A stretch of DNA of 64,000 bases from Blasia pusilla (Eukaryota > Marchantiophyta > Marchantiopsida > Blasiales), in NCBI GenBank assembly GCA_050084515.1, contig CM114272.1:1922001-1986000 (forward strand), given 5' to 3'. Positions 10,606-24,663 of the stretch are shown in pieces. Numbering within the stretch: the first letter of the stretch is position 1; each line of letters begins with the position of its first letter. Made by a program: the position numbers and the translations under genes. The notes beneath the pieces are model-generated. The model saw only the letters and a program-made list of their open reading frames with translations, had not been told where the DNA came from and did not search any database.

Positions 10606-13600
10606 CTAAGACTTAGATTCCGAATTTCCATCATCATCATCGGCGCCGTCGTCGTCGTTTTGTGGACTTGGATGCTGTCGTGGATACAATCCGATGGCGA
10701 AGGCAGCGACCATTGCTGTGCCTAAAGCGCCAGCTAGAGGATTCCCAACATAGGCTCCAGTAAACCAATTGGGTGCACTGGAAACATAATGAGCTAATCC
10801 ACCCGTATTCACCACAGTGAATGCCGCGACAATGCCAGAATGTATCCCGATTGGAATACTCAAATCTCCTTGCATTCTAGCACGGGCACCAGCCAAAGCC
10901 ACGGACAAAAACCAAAGTCCAGCAATAGCAGGCGGCGACCTGTAATAAAACAAACAATAAGTTGCACGTCAAATCGAAGATTACATCGCTGGTGATATTG
11001 GCTACTGCATGGAGTTTTGAGCACCGAACATGGAATGATGTCTCGAAACAATTCTGCTCACAAAAATGTTGTGTACTAGCAATACAAAACAGCCGAAAAT
11101 AGATTCAATAGTGTAAGGGAAATACAAAACAGCACAAAGCGGACGCACCAGTGTACGAGCGCGAAAGCGAGTGCCGAGAGGACGACCGCCCAGTGGTACC
11201 CAAATTCTGCAGCGATTTCCTCTTGTAGCCAGGCCCTGAACAGTAGTTCTTCTACGAGTGCTACTGCCAGACCCATACATAGGGACTGTCCTATTAATTT
11301 TGTCAATCTCCATGAAGTTAATATCGTCGTAGTCACTTTCCCGGGGTGTGATGAGTTCACCATTACAAGAGCAGCTCCTGAGAATCGAACGTAACCCAGA
11401 GCCCAGTTAATAGCATAGTACGTTGAAACTAGACTGACACCGATTGCCATTCCACTTGCAAGAACTTGTACCTGCAAAAACAAAAGCACAAACTTTCAGC
11501 CAGACTTCATTTTCAACAGAACAATAAATCGAAATAATATTATCTTCTCATTCTGCATGGTGCAAGAGAGAAGGTTTATCACAAATAGACGTTACAAAGA
11601 AGACGGTGCAGGTGAGGGAATACACCATCAACAAGTTACTACAATTGGTGTGTGAGGTAATTTTCAGCGGGTGGTTCAAAACTTGAAGGTTGAAGGGAAG
11701 GGCCGAGCAGGTCTCGTAACTAGGCCCTGCCAGTGTCTGGCCTACAGAGCGGTTTAACTGCGGTGTGATGAATGGAGAGAGGAACCCAACAGCTCCTAGC
11801 TTTTGTTGAGTTCCTGCCTAAAGGCTCTGCAGATCATTGTGTGTAACAGCAGACGAATGCACAGTACTAAAAAGAAAGAACATCTAAAACTGATTCGACC
11901 AGATTTGACAGTCAGACACTCAGTATCTCTTGAGTTTAGGGACTTGCAAGAGAGGCAGCAACTTGATGACGAAAACCTAGATTTGATTACCTTAGCACGT
12001 GACAATAGTTGCAGCCCATATCTCACAAGAGGGCGATTGTAGCCACGGACGCGCTTCCCCCAAATGGTGATTAAGATGAACAAAGCACCATACAGCCCTA
12101 TTCCTGCAGCAGCATCTGCAACACCACCTTGGGACTTCGTAGCCCACTGCTGCAAGAGGCTGGGAAGCAGGGGCACCAAAACTGGAGTCCACAACAGGAA
12201 GGCCATTCCCAAAAATCCAAGAAGCCTGCAAACCAACAAATTCATATAATTCTAATAAGAGGCTTCTCATAGAGTTTGTCCGTATAGGGCAGTGCTTGCG
12301 GACATATCAATCAACAAAAGTCAATATGAGAGACAGTGGCTAATTCACTTCTTTAAGATCCTATACGATCCCCCGGGTTCCCACCACCTTTTAGTCACAT
12401 CCTATCAGGTAATACTTGCACCGAAACCAAAAATAGTTCTTCAGTAGCTACAAAGCTCCTCTCAGTTCTTTGACTAGTCTCATCTTGTTTGATCCATCAC
12501 AACAAACACCGCGTGGGTATCTCATGAACCTCAAATTTCTATGGAAAGCTGGTATAACCACGTCTCTGCACATAAATATCCAGTTATTCACGTGTTATCA
12601 CTCCTCGCGCTCGGATGTGCTTCATCTCCATACCTTTCTTGTAAAGGGCGTTCTTTCATGTGAAAGAAGCCTAAAAGGCGGTCAGAAAGACTCATGGCTC
12701 CACGCAAACCACCCCATAGAAGAGCAAATTTCCCAACGAGAGTAAGGAGGCCCCCCTTTTGACCAACTTCTGCAAGCATTGCCACCAACCTGCCAGGACA
12801 GTAAGTGTTCCCACCAAATGTTAATCTCCGTGGGTGGGCCCAATGGTAGATGCGCCATGCAAACAAAGGAAGAGAAAATAGATCAGATGCCTCTTACAGA
12901 ACCAGGTTTAACTGGAGATTTCTGTTAAAATGTTGACAGGAAAATGTAAGGTCTGGGTGGTGAAGGGTGAGCGACATGGCCTCATATTCCAAGTCTAACC
13001 TGTCTTGATCAACCTTCCCATCTCCTCTCTTGGGGACTACAGGAGCTACCAATGATATGGCTTTCTCTGCAATCTCGGGAACCAAATGCAGCTTATTGTT
13101 GTCTCCAGAGTTATCCACATTTTGCAACTCATCCCCAGCAGCTTCAGGTAGCTGCTCTCCTTGGTTGTCAACTGCTGTACCATCCAGAGTTTGGCTCGCT
13201 ACAGCTGCAGTTGCACCCATAGCAGCCGCCATCGCATCCATGAGGTGGCCCCCATTACTTCCCTCAGCTAAACTGCTTGTACCATCACCGACACCCTCTG
13301 AATCAGATTTGAAAACTTTCGCTTCAGCGCCTCCATCATCCGTTGCTTCCTGCAGTTTGTCCTCTGCTTCAGTTGGATTCTTGTCCACTCTTTGTTTTGC
13401 GACAGAACTAGGTTGACAATGGTGATCTAAAGAACCATTGGAAGAGTCATCAGCGGACTTTGTTTTCCTCAACTCATCATGCTGTTCTGAGGAAAAAACA
13501 CTTTGAGGTGAATAATTCTGGAGAGTCGATTCTGAACTCTTTTCCTCATCACAATCATCTGTAACAATGAGAAATATGGCCCCAAGAGCTGCTAGAACGA

Positions 13601-16600
13601 CACCGACAAGGACACCGACGGGGACTACACCACCCAAGATGTTACTACTGCTGATTACTGAACCAAGACTTTTGACGATGCTGTTTCCGTTCAGAACTCC
13701 GAGCTTTCCGCCAATTTCTCGTTGAATATTTGTCACTTCCTCATCCCCAGAGCCCAAAATTGTATCCTTTCCGTTTCTCACTGCTTCTGAAACTGCATGT
13801 GCGACTTTCCTGACTTCTTCCTCCAGATCTGCACCCACAGCTTCCAAACCAGCAACTCCTAATCTTCTCACTATTTCTAACTTCAAAGCATTCATCACAA
13901 GCTCTCTGACCATGCTCCCATGATCATTTTCGGAATCTGAATCACTTCCATCAGTGTGATTTGCACGGTCAGGTTTGGAGGAATGGCCAGTACTGCATTT
14001 ATCCTCCTCAACGATTTCTGCTGCCGTCTCGTCTAGCCTGGTGTTGCTTGCGTTATCTGTAGAGCTGCTTGAGTGAGGTAACTCAACAGTAGTATGAGGA
14101 GGAGATCGAAGATCATGGTGCTTCGGTTTGTCCTTTCGTGTTCCGTTCTGTTCACTTGACATCCCTAAGAGTTCTGAATTTGAACTCTCCAAAAAAGACT
14201 GCTTGCTCATGGAGAAATCAAGCTCCACTGAACCATTGACACTCTCTGCACGTAAGCCATTCCCTGGCCTCGCCCTATCCACTTCCTCTTGAGGTGGCAA
14301 CAGTAGCTTCCTCTCCTGCACCTTTGGACTGGCTTGAGCGCTGGACTGCCTTTCCAGATGGGCATCTCGTTTTTCGTCTCCTTGTTTCTCACGTATCTCT
14401 GAGTTATCCTTAGATGGACCATGACTTTGTTGACCAACTCTTTGTAGCTGGACCCCTTCATGTGAAACACTTGCTAAGTTTACATTGCGTTTTGCTTCTG
14501 ACCTTTTCTGATCTTTGCGGCCCGTATCATTCTCATGCTCTCCCTCTGAATCGTGATTACTTTTCGCGCTCTGCTCTGCATTCGATGGCTTCCCAGGGTC
14601 AGACTTTCCATTACTTCCAACCGGCACGTGTTCATCTGACCCTTCATTTTGTCCTTTCGCCTCTGTCACCGAGTTGCCACTCTCCCTGGAGGACTTTTCC
14701 TTCTCTAGTTGATCAAGCATGTTCTCAACTACACCAAAAACATTTGTTACAGCCATTTGCGTAGAGTCATCAAAACCAGTTATTGCTTGCAAGGCTTGCC
14801 CAACAGAAGGCATAATAGGAGGAGGTGGAGAAACCTCAACAGGATTTGAATCTTGAATTTTGGGAGCACTAGCTTGAGTTTCCTGGTTCTTGTCAACCTT
14901 GCTTTCTCCACTGTTTGGAGTCTGGCCCTCTCCCCTGACAGGATCCACATCGGACTTGCTCTTTGCATTGTCCTTATCAGCTTCCTTACTCTTTTCCTGA
15001 TTACTGTCCTGAACTTCATGATTTTGTTGGTGCTCATCTCCCTGGCCAGAAGTATCTGAGCTTTTTCCAGACGCTGCTTTGTCAGTAATTCCACCTGATC
15101 CTGATTGTACTTTGCTTTCCTTCTTGTCATCAATCTCGTCTTTGGGCTTATGTATTGTCTCTCCACCATCTGCTTCCTTATCACTTGAATCCTTCACCCT
15201 TCCAGTTCCTCCACTTGAATCTGGTAAGGATTCTTTATCTTTGTCCTCATTTCGTGTCGGCTGTCCATTCTGTAAATTTGTTCCTTCGTTTTTATCACCT
15301 TTTCCCTCCACCTTTGAACTATCACCAGTCTTCTGTTCTCCATCCACGTTGGACTTGCTCTCTTGCGTATCCCCAGAACTGTTGTTCGTTGGGGGCTCGT
15401 TTGGTGCTCCACTCCCATCCTTCTTAACATCGAGACTTGTCTTACTTGCTCCGTCTTGATTAGAAGTAGTTGAAACTTCTGATTTTCCTGCCAATCCTGC
15501 AAGCTTATCCCGTAAACTCTCCGCCACCCCCTCTGGAAGTTTTGGAGCAGGCAAATGATCTCCAAACCCAGCCATCTTTAAGCTAAAACCTTGGGCCTGG
15601 ACAGCTGCAGAAACAGCATCAACCATCTTTCCGCGCACATCCTCTGGAACAGCTTCTTGCATTGCGCTGACGAGAGTCTCCCCCCTTGCGACTGAATCCA
15701 CGACCTTGCATCAAGCGTGAAGCTAGTCTTGTCAGGCACGAAACTGAAGACGAAAGAACTGTTCACCACACGACTTAGACATACCTTGCATTTCACATCG
15801 TAGCAGAGGAAAGGCTAAGGTGACCTTTACCTGTTGTTTTTGTTCATCTGACAAAGTTCCTGGCATCGTGACATCCAGAACCTTTATAACACTGTCTGCA
15901 GCTAGTTGTGCTTGTCCTCTTTCAACCTCTTCTGGATCACCTTGTTGCTCTTTAGCCTTGCCCGCTGCATCATTGCCTCGACTCTTGGTATTTCCCTCAT
16001 GGTTGTGTTCATGTCCACCCTGAGGAGGAAAATTTTCCTTAGACTCCTGTGCTGCCCTTTTCTGTACAAAGATACTGCATTGAAGGTTCTTTGTTTCACA
16101 TCATACAACCTTTTATAACCCTCAAGAAAGCTGCAATTCTTTTGAGATTGGTTTACAAAACTATTCAAAAGACCATTTAATGCCTTCATATACCAATGCT
16201 TCTGGATACCTTCATACAGCATTTCACAAGGAAACCTTGCATTCGCATAACATGATCCCTCTAAAATCGGAATATTGTTTGAATGTGGATGGGTGTTGAG
16301 CCTCGCTTAAACAAATAGCATTCACGTATCTGGGTCCCTTGAGTTTTAGGTACCTCAGCATGAGCTTCTGAGTGCACATGAGACTTTGTAGTCTTTCCAT
16401 CCACATCTACGATTTCACCTTCCACATCGTCATTAGCATCAGGTATGCCAACCACGTTTGAGCTCGCAAGGCCCGGATACGAATCTGCTGAAATTGGAGG
16501 GAATTTCTTTTCAATGCCACTCCATTCCTTCGAAGGCTTTACAGTGACATCAACATCGTCCAAAAGGGGATGGCGTCCTTTCAAAAGGACAACTTCCACA

Positions 16601-19600
16601 GCTGCAAGCCACTGCATGGAACCCAGATTGGTACACAACGCTATAAGTGCCTTTGTGCCTAGTACATCAATAATAAGTCTATTCCAGATGAAATTCACTC
16701 TCGTCATACACGCACGTGAGTAGTCTTCTAGGAATTTACCTCCAAAGTAATGCTATGACTCCACTCTGCTGCTGCACCAGGATAGTTGAGGCCAAGAGTA
16801 GAGGCCTCTACGAGATTTACATCTGAAGGTGATACCACCAACATTGTGTATGGATTTCTCTCAAACGCTTCTCGTGGCGTAGAAATATGAGGCGCCAAGT
16901 AATCTCCTTTATGCTGTAAGCCATGGAAAAAACTGAGTAGCAAGTAAGTCCTTGAATAAACCACATCAACTAGCTAGAAACAAATAAACTAGAAATTTCT
17001 TCTCTACTTGCAGCTCAAACTGTAAGACAACTACACAAGGGATACTCTACTCCAGTGCTACCTACACTTGTATCGGTGCTAATTCTTTGCTTCAGAGTCC
17101 CGAGTTACTTCTTGTAATTGCCCACAGAGGCAAAGATTTTCTCCAACCTTTTCAATGGTGAGAGCAAATAGAAGGTGGACGTACTTGTACACACATAAGA
17201 GGAATTTGAACGTTCTCAAGGCTTGCTCCACTGCTAACACTCTGGTAGAAGTCCTCAACATTATCGTACCCATGTGCTACTGTGGATATGGCTTTCTCGA
17301 ACTCATGAAGGGAGGTAGCAGCCAGAGCTCCACTGATATCGAATCCCCTCCTATCTCCTTGAAAGAGCTTCTGCAGAAACAAATTTATACCCACTGGTGA
17401 GAAACTACAGAGAGCAACTCTTGGTTGATTCTCTCAGTTGAGACGTAAAGGTACAAACTTTTGGTGATGGTTTATCACCAACCTTATAAGTCTTCGAAGG
17501 CATTGCATGCTTCTAAGGTGACGGAAACAATACAGTTATCACCTAGACTAACCTTACGACGGTTTTGGGCTCTCTTCTGGGCATCCAAAAGCCGTCCATC
17601 CTCCCAACAATCCAGCGCACGTGATAAAGAATCAAGTCCTGCACTTTCTCAGACCAGCTAAACCTTATTTTCTTGGCCTCTTGTTGGCTTCTCACTTCAC
17701 CCGTTCCAATGTGTGGTCGATGGGCTCTCAGCCCCTCTTAGAATTGCCGTACGACCATAAATTACTAGATATTTTTCTTTCAATGGACAGATGAGCAGTT
17801 CGGGAATGTATGTAGCCAGCAAGTGCATTTCCAACGTAGCTGGTACAAAAATTCCCGAGGAGAAACTGTATTCATTAAGTAGTGCTTGTCATAACTTTGC
17901 AACTATACATCCCACACCGAAGTCGATGATGGTGCCAGAGATTGGAAGAAGTGAATGATGAGAAGAACCGGAATCTCGCATATAATCTTGGTGCTTTCCA
18001 TAAAGAAATTTGGTGCAGGGTTTCCAGGCGATAGCCAAAAAACTCCATACAACATTATCTGCCTTACCTCATCGGGGTTCTAAAAAGACATTACCAGTGT
18101 AGCAGCTTTGGGCAGTGCATCTAGGCTTGAGGCGAGAGAAAAACTTAGAGCCATGAGGCTAGGATCATATGGAACCAATTCACGTTTGAGAGCTTCACTA
18201 TCGTGCACCCAGAAGATGTACCTTGTTTGAGCTGAGTATCTGGACAAGGCCTTTGGTCAACCTTTCGAAAAGATCACCCCATCTAGATACCCTCAGACAT
18301 TGTTGATTCAGAGTGAATGGATTGTCGATGCAGACGGCTGCAGTAAGGGGAGTGGCGTATCCTTCTTCTCCAAGATACTTCGTGAGCATATTTGCTCCAA
18401 AACCCCATCCCACTCCCATAATAGTAGCCCACGGCCTTGACTTTGCAATAAAGTGAACTGCTAAACGAACATCATCACTGTCTGCTGCTGAAAATACCCT
18501 AACCACAAAGACAATACATACACCATAATATGAGTTCATTTCTCCCTCTGCTGAAGTAACATAGATTCCTCACTGAGTTCTTCCTCTAGATCTCTCAGCA
18601 AACTGAAGACATCTGAGTCAGTATCGATTGACGTACCATCAAAGGTCACCATGATGAAGTTAGTGGAAGAGACCATAATTATCTACGTACTGGGAGGGAG
18701 TTCTACGCTCCACCAAAATTCTTGTCCAAGTTATCAAACAACTAGACAACTAGGCGCCCAAATTCCGCCTTAAGATATGCTGCCCAAATCAGAAGTATGC
18801 CGGATGGTCAAGCATATGAAGCTGTTCCATTGGAACCTTTTGCAATTATTAAGGTCCGTAATCTGCATATTCATAACCTGCCTAACCTATACCCATCTTA
18901 GATATGATAACAGTTGAGGATCTGGAGGAAGCTTTCTACTTTCGAAGTCAACAAAATGAGCGTATGCATATTGCTCCTGAGAGAACCAGAGTCGGACTTA
19001 CACGCAGATATGTTCCCTTTAAGTGTCTGGTAGACACTTAAAAGGGATGGTTTTTTTACCGCCGCTCGCTTTTCCACAATGAAACACTTAAGGTCATATA
19101 CAGTGCCTTCTAGAAACTCAAGTAACTCTTTCGTAAGCTCATTCAGTTACTAAGCACCCCACACCCTAAGCACACTAACCCTTGAGACTGAAGAAGTCCA
19201 GGGAAATCTGAAATGATATTGACAATGCGTGTGGTATCTCTTGAAGTTCTCATGAACTCTTTCATAAAGCTCATTCAGTTACCGCGTAGCCTACAGCGCA
19301 CATAAAACCCCAAGACGAACGAAGTCCAGGGGTATCTGCAATGATAGTTGCCATACATATGGCTTGCTTGTGCAGAGTTCTTGGTGTCTTCAATGCCTTA
19401 GAATGGCGCCAAAATCTTATAAGCAAGACGGTGAGAGGACTGTGGAATCCAAGAGGTTAAGGTCCTTGAGCAAAGAGTCCTGATCATCCCCTTGAGCAGA
19501 ATCGTGGGGATCTTCATTGCCTAATTATCGTCAGTTCGTCAAGATCTTGAAACCAGAATAGTGAGAGGAGTGTGTAATCCACGAGGTTGAGGAAGGAACT

Positions 19601-20562
19601 TGCCTCGGCGTCGTAACGGGAGATCCGCCACATCCCCGTGGATTCAAAATCATGGGAAAGTAGCCGCGTTGTTCTGCAAATCGGGAAAATTCTCCAATTC
19701 CTGTCTCTTCGCTACCTTCGGTAGTCCCAGAGATGAGTAGCAACACGTTTTCGAATTCCCTACTTCTTTCCAAATCCAGATGAGAGGGCCAATCCATGGC
19801 TACCGTTCCTCCATCATGGGCATGGAGACACAGTCGTTGGTATTCTGGCTGCTCAAACCTCACTTTCAGATTGGCTCTTAAATTCTTCAAGTAACCCGTA
19901 TGAACAGAAGAAGACAACGATGGACAGCGGGCTGCAACGAAACGATTAAATGCTGAGGGTTTGGACAAATTCAGCCAATTGCCAACAATCCCTGGCTGTT
20001 TCAATTCCACAAGCCGTGTCGACGAATTTTCGCTGTTGGTGATACCCTGAGCGACGTATGCTCCAACAAGTCCTAAAGCAGCTGCCGAAATTGTGAAAGA
20101 AGCTATGAGGCTGGAGGTGGGAAAGTCGGTGAAAAAACCGGACAAGAATATCAGTAAATTGACAGGACCAATTCCTCGAGGTGAAAGTGCTTCTAGTTGC
20201 ACAGAATCTAATACTGAACTACGAACAGTCCAACAACGCCTCCGCCGTGGTTTTGACACCCTTTGCGATAACCAGGATTTACTAAGCATTGAGCTCCCAC
20301 AGTGACATGCTAAGTCAGGAAACAAAGGCAAATCCGTCCCAGAGCCACAAAATCCGTTCAGCTTATCAGGCCTACTCCGTGGAGAATTTTCAGCCGTATT
20401 CGAAGAGGCGGGGGCTACATTCAAGCTCCTTCTCAAGAATAATCCGTGCGGATTGGCTTGATGTGGTCCTGAGAGAAACGCACACATGTTTCGTTGATAA
20501 TCCACATGCTGGCTATACCAATTGGACGTAGAATTTTGGATTAAGAAATCACCCGCAGTCAT
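10606..20562 (-). CDS. Fused EMB8-like alpha/beta-hydrolase and CPBP (CAAX-type) intramembrane protease homologue, 11 exons, 1979 aa
   Basis: Exons (minus): 20562-19604, 18498-18222, 17370-17185, 16913-16740, 16611-16354, 16061-15831, 15704-12898, 12789-12634, 12225-11991, 11471-11149, 10939-10606. Their lengths keep one frame to the stop at 10606-10608. All introns are GT-AG except the first, which is GC-AG (donor gcaagt at 19603). The start is the first ATG; the frame is open upstream only from a TTG. Residues 1 to about 200 look like a plastid transit/variable region. About 240-620 is an EMB8-type hydrolase, but the nucleophile elbow reads GWGFGAN (about residue 350), Gly replacing the expected Ser. 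About 720-1380 is acidic, Ser/Asp/Lys-rich and disordered-looking. A transmembrane segment lies at about 1390-1412. The C-terminal CPBP domain has VEELLFRAW (about 1836; EExxxR), FALVH and IGIHSG. Plants carry similar large fusions (I recall Arabidopsis AT2G03140). Probably a plastid membrane protein; hydrolase activity is doubtful. Function unknown. Confidence 0.92.
17371..18221. other. Intron with repeat insertion
   Basis: This intron of the hydrolase/CPBP gene contains a diverged copy of repeat R1 (about 17868-17925, minus orientation). Next to it, about 18090-18130 resembles the 'cccaaagctgctgcactggt' part of the R1 arrays at 37.2-37.6 kb. A short open segment at 18095-18197 looks exon-like but does not fit the reading frame between the flanking exons. 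Confidence 0.6.
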
Positions 20563-22000
20563 TGCTGGAGGGAAAGAAATCTGCTCAAACGAAAGTGTGT
20601 GTCCAACTCCCCTAGTCAACAGGCCTGTCGAGGATTCGGATGTTGAAGGATTACTCTCCTGTGCAGCTACACAAATTAGTCTTCATCTCAACGCGCAGTC
20701 CATTGGAGAATTTCATCCGTGGTCCCTGACGAACAGATTTTTCGCACCAGGTTTCCGTCTACAGGAACAATTCCACCACTGCACCTTTCGCGAGATGCTC
20801 AATAACAAATTAGCTGAAAAGATTCAAATCTTTGATGATGACCCTCTGTTAAATCGAATTTCTTACCAACATACTGTACACAGTTTCTTCCGTGGTACGT
20901 CAGCCTGTGAAGTGATCATATTACTCTCTCCCTATCAACTCCCATTCAAAAAATTCAGAAATTTACAAGTAATCGCGCTACAATGCTCCTGCTCCTCCCT
21001 CAAGAAACTTGCGAAATCTCAAATTGCTTTCGATGTATTCCGAAAAATTCTGTCACGAAACCTCAAGGCTGCGTGATCACAATACATCTGAATCTCTCAT
21101 TTCTCACAGGCGCTCAAATGTACAGAAAAAGCCTTGACCCTGTTCGCAGCATTCAGAATTCTCAATAACTCTCTGAGGTGAGCATTTTCATCCAAGGGAA
21201 TCAATGAGCAGCTGAAGAAGTGGTTGACGACCACAAAAATATGGTCCGAATCACCAACCGGCACCGCCGAATCCCAAGGTCCCTACATTTTCAGAGATTT
21301 GCAGCCATGAACGTGGCACTTGTTGAGAAAGGGGGCTATCAGAACGTGAAACCCTAAGAATATTCTACTTACTAATCAGGACTGACTAATTTGGCTCGGA
21401 TCACTCCGTAATTGACACCATACACTCGTGAAGGTGTCGTCTTAGTGAACGGCTTAGTGCTGAGCAGGTTTAGATTTTGTTAAAAAGGCTATCTAATCTC
21501 CGATTCTCCATAGCCTCCGCTCCTGGGTTTACTTCCAGAAGGTGAATTTGAAACGGCCTTTATTCGCGACACGTGTCGGGAATTTCAGGCTCACGGCCCC
21601 ACAAGGGATCTGGAGGTAGAACGGGCTCCACGCGGCATCCCACGGTTGGTGTGCGTTTTGAAAGTTTGCATGTGGTTGGAATTTTGAAAATATGTTTTAT
21701 ATTATTATGTTGTGGTAGACTCTCACAAGAAGACAACTGTCCAAAGGTTATTTAAATTATTTTCGTGTCAATAATAATCATGAGGAAATTGTCACCAATG
21801 CCGAATATAACTATCCATATGAGATATGTGACCACAAAATTTCACCAGAAATACCACCCAAAAGTATTGGCCAAGATTTTTCCCCAAATAGTCACCCATA
21901 ATACTTTAAAGATAACCAAATATAGTACCAACAAGAACCTTGTAAGCAAATACATTTTCCCTTTCCTTGTTTTTGTGTGGGTGGGGGGAGATGTTGGAAA
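20563..22000. promoter_or_regulatory. Upstream region of the hydrolase/CPBP gene
   Basis: This contains the 5' untranslated region and presumably the promoter of the minus-strand gene. A G-box-like CACGTG lies near 21571. No TATA box can be assigned with confidence. The plus-strand open frame 20522-21076 is antisense to the gene start and has no family motif. Confidence 0.4.
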
Positions 22001-24369
22001 AAGATATTCGTTCAAAAATTTTCATGATTCCTTCTTGATAACTAAAATTATGTAAGAAGTCTTATAACAAAAAATGTTATCTATTGCAAAAGTTTCAATC
22101 TTCCAACAAAAATCTCAACATCTATGACATATCTTTACTCTTATTTTAGAACAAATTCTTGATTTTCAACTTATTGTTCTCGTGGCACATGTCCTTTTGA
22201 ATCAATCAGCTTTTGACAAGTGGTCGCTTCAAATTAGGGGCCAATTTGAGATCTATCCGGTGTCATTTGGAGGCTAATGATGGATAACTCAAATTAATCA
22301 TTGTTAATCCGTGTGAGTCTTGAGTCCCTACAAGTGGTTCTATAGATAGTAAATGGTCCATGCCATGTACATTATATCACACTTTCATTTTTTAATACAT
22401 AAGTTGAAAAATCTTACTATCCAAATTTAATTTGTTCTTTAAATCTATTTTCTTGCTCCCAATACACATGTGTTAGTGTGGCATGCCCACACTTTGCACT
22501 TTAGTCCTCTACCAATGGAAAAGTTTCCATCAATCCCACTCCCAAAATGTGTTGAGAAACTTGTAAATGCTACTCTTTCATAACTTTTAACATTTGACAT
22601 GCGCTATCATAACAAAACAAAATTTGTAATACAAGAATGGAAAGTATATTTAAGAAATTTCCCTATGGATCATCAATATTAATTGTCCCTATGAGATCCA
22701 TGATCACCTCTACTATGATAGACTCAAGATTAACAATAGAAGAATGTACTCAATTAATAACAAGGTTTGAGTTATTAGATTTCCACTATCATCTATCATA
22801 TTTGAGACATTTTTGTGAATCCTTGTAGCCTCATTATAGTCACATCACACTCACAACTCACTTGCAAACAACTCCCAAATTGGCAAGTACATCATTTGCA
22901 AGAAGAAATTACTTGCAAATCTTGAGGTCATATTTTCTTACGCGTCCTCATATCACACTCATAAAAATTTTGCATGGTACTCACAAAGTTGTGAGTGTAA
23001 TAATGACCAGACTCAATCAAACCAAGAGTCTCAAATTTTTCAAAAACCTTTTTTAATTAGCAAAAAATGGAAATCAACCATTCCATTCAATGATTCATTC
23101 ACACACCTAGATAATATAATTAATATGCATGTTCTCCAAAAACTATACATATATATTGAATATTTTCTTGTTTAAATTTTTCCAAGTTCATGGAATTACG
23201 AACTTGTTTATGTTTTTGTCTTTGTCCACCCCTTGGACCTCAATGTGAGGATCCACCACTCGCACGATGTTTGGTCTATTGCCTCCCATATAAGCATCCG
23301 ACTCCTCACTTTGATGTGGCGTATGATGTTGGCACATAGGACTAAATCAATGCTACTTATCAAAATTAAAATATCATGCAGCATTGAAAATGATGAAAGT
23401 GGGAGCAATATGATAATATACCAATTGCGAAAGTATGCATAACTAGTAAAGACTTTATTTTGAATCTTGCTTCCATTATGTAAATTATCCATTTATAAGC
23501 CCTCCCTAAGGATGCCATGATAGATGTACTATAACAAACCAACTTCAAGCTAATGCTAGACGTATTCCAAATGGAACAAAATTAATTAAAAAAATACACA
23601 AGGTAAGATATACTCACCAAGATATCATGGAATGTGTCTTGCTCCACCATGAATTTAGTGTGAATACTCAAATTATAAGTTATTTACTTGACACCCTAAA
23701 TAACTTATACAGAAGAACCTCAAACCTTTTAGAAATACTACCATAACTCCAAATGAGTCGCCGCGAGGAATGGATTTAGACTTCGTGTTGGAAGAGACTT
23801 ATGAATGGAGGAAGTTATGCAAATTGATGAAAGACAAGAGGAAAGGGATATATATGAGGGTGGGAGCGTTAATGGATAACTATGTAATTGAGTCTTTTAT
23901 AGTATGGACACACAGTTTTGCATAATAAATTATTATTTGAAGCATGTTATAACTCATCTCGATGAATAGTGTTTACTCTACTATCATTGGGGTCTTTATT
24001 TAATCACACTCGCCTACCTCTTTGAAGGCTTATCAACTAGATGGAACATGCATTAGTGCAAACTTTCATCCCTCTAAGGATGGATGCTCAATATAGAGGC
24101 ACTAATCCACTTGTGATGGAGATATAAATGGCTCATTGCTCTCTTGATCATCTCGTTGGTAAAATTGAGTGACTACTTTAAATCTTCCACACTTATCACA
24201 AAAAATGGAGTGGGTCTACTATTGTAGAAGTATTCGATACGAGCGATATTTTTTGGAAAGCACTTAAAATATATGGAAGTCAAACTCAAAATCTCCATCA
24301 CCAAGAGGTTAGTTGAACCAACATAAGTTCCTCTCAAAGAGATCCCCGATTCAACTCTCCCCTTGGACA
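22001..24369. other. AT-rich repeat-like DNA, no gene
   Basis: Open frames are short (60-95 codons), AT-rich and motif-free. Composition resembles the decayed repeats at 25-30 kb. Nothing functional was recognised. Confidence 0.4.
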
Positions 24370-24663
24370 ATAGGGGGCGGTCTCAAAACCTGGGTAGTGG
24401 CATCCCCTAACTAGGACATGGATGGTCCATATTCAAGAGAGAGTACGCCTTATGTGCCTTTCATATGTGTGTGCCTGAGCATGCTCTCAGGTCAAGAATT
24501 TGGACTAAAAGGCTCTAAAACTCAAAAATAGAACCTCCAATGTGCAAACCCCGAATATAAGTGTTTAAAATCTAGATGTGAAGGTGCTTGTTAGATGCAA
24601 TGTTAATATTGCATATGTGGAAGGGGCCCCATAGGCCAATTAGGGGCTTCCCATTGACTAAAA

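Noticed and set aside
18095-18197. Exon-like segment (KRELVPYDPSLMALSFSL) in the hydrolase gene
   Set aside because: Including it leaves a 24-nt gap and breaks the frame, whereas joining 18222 directly to 17370 keeps phase and restores the family sequence (SSNK-KLFQG).
20563-20619. Upstream extension of the hydrolase gene start
   Set aside because: The 57-nt extension begins with TTG, not ATG; the first ATG is at 20562.
20522-21076. 184-codon plus-strand frame overlapping the start of the hydrolase/CPBP gene
   Set aside because: Antisense to a well-supported first exon and its leader, with no family motif and no exon partners.
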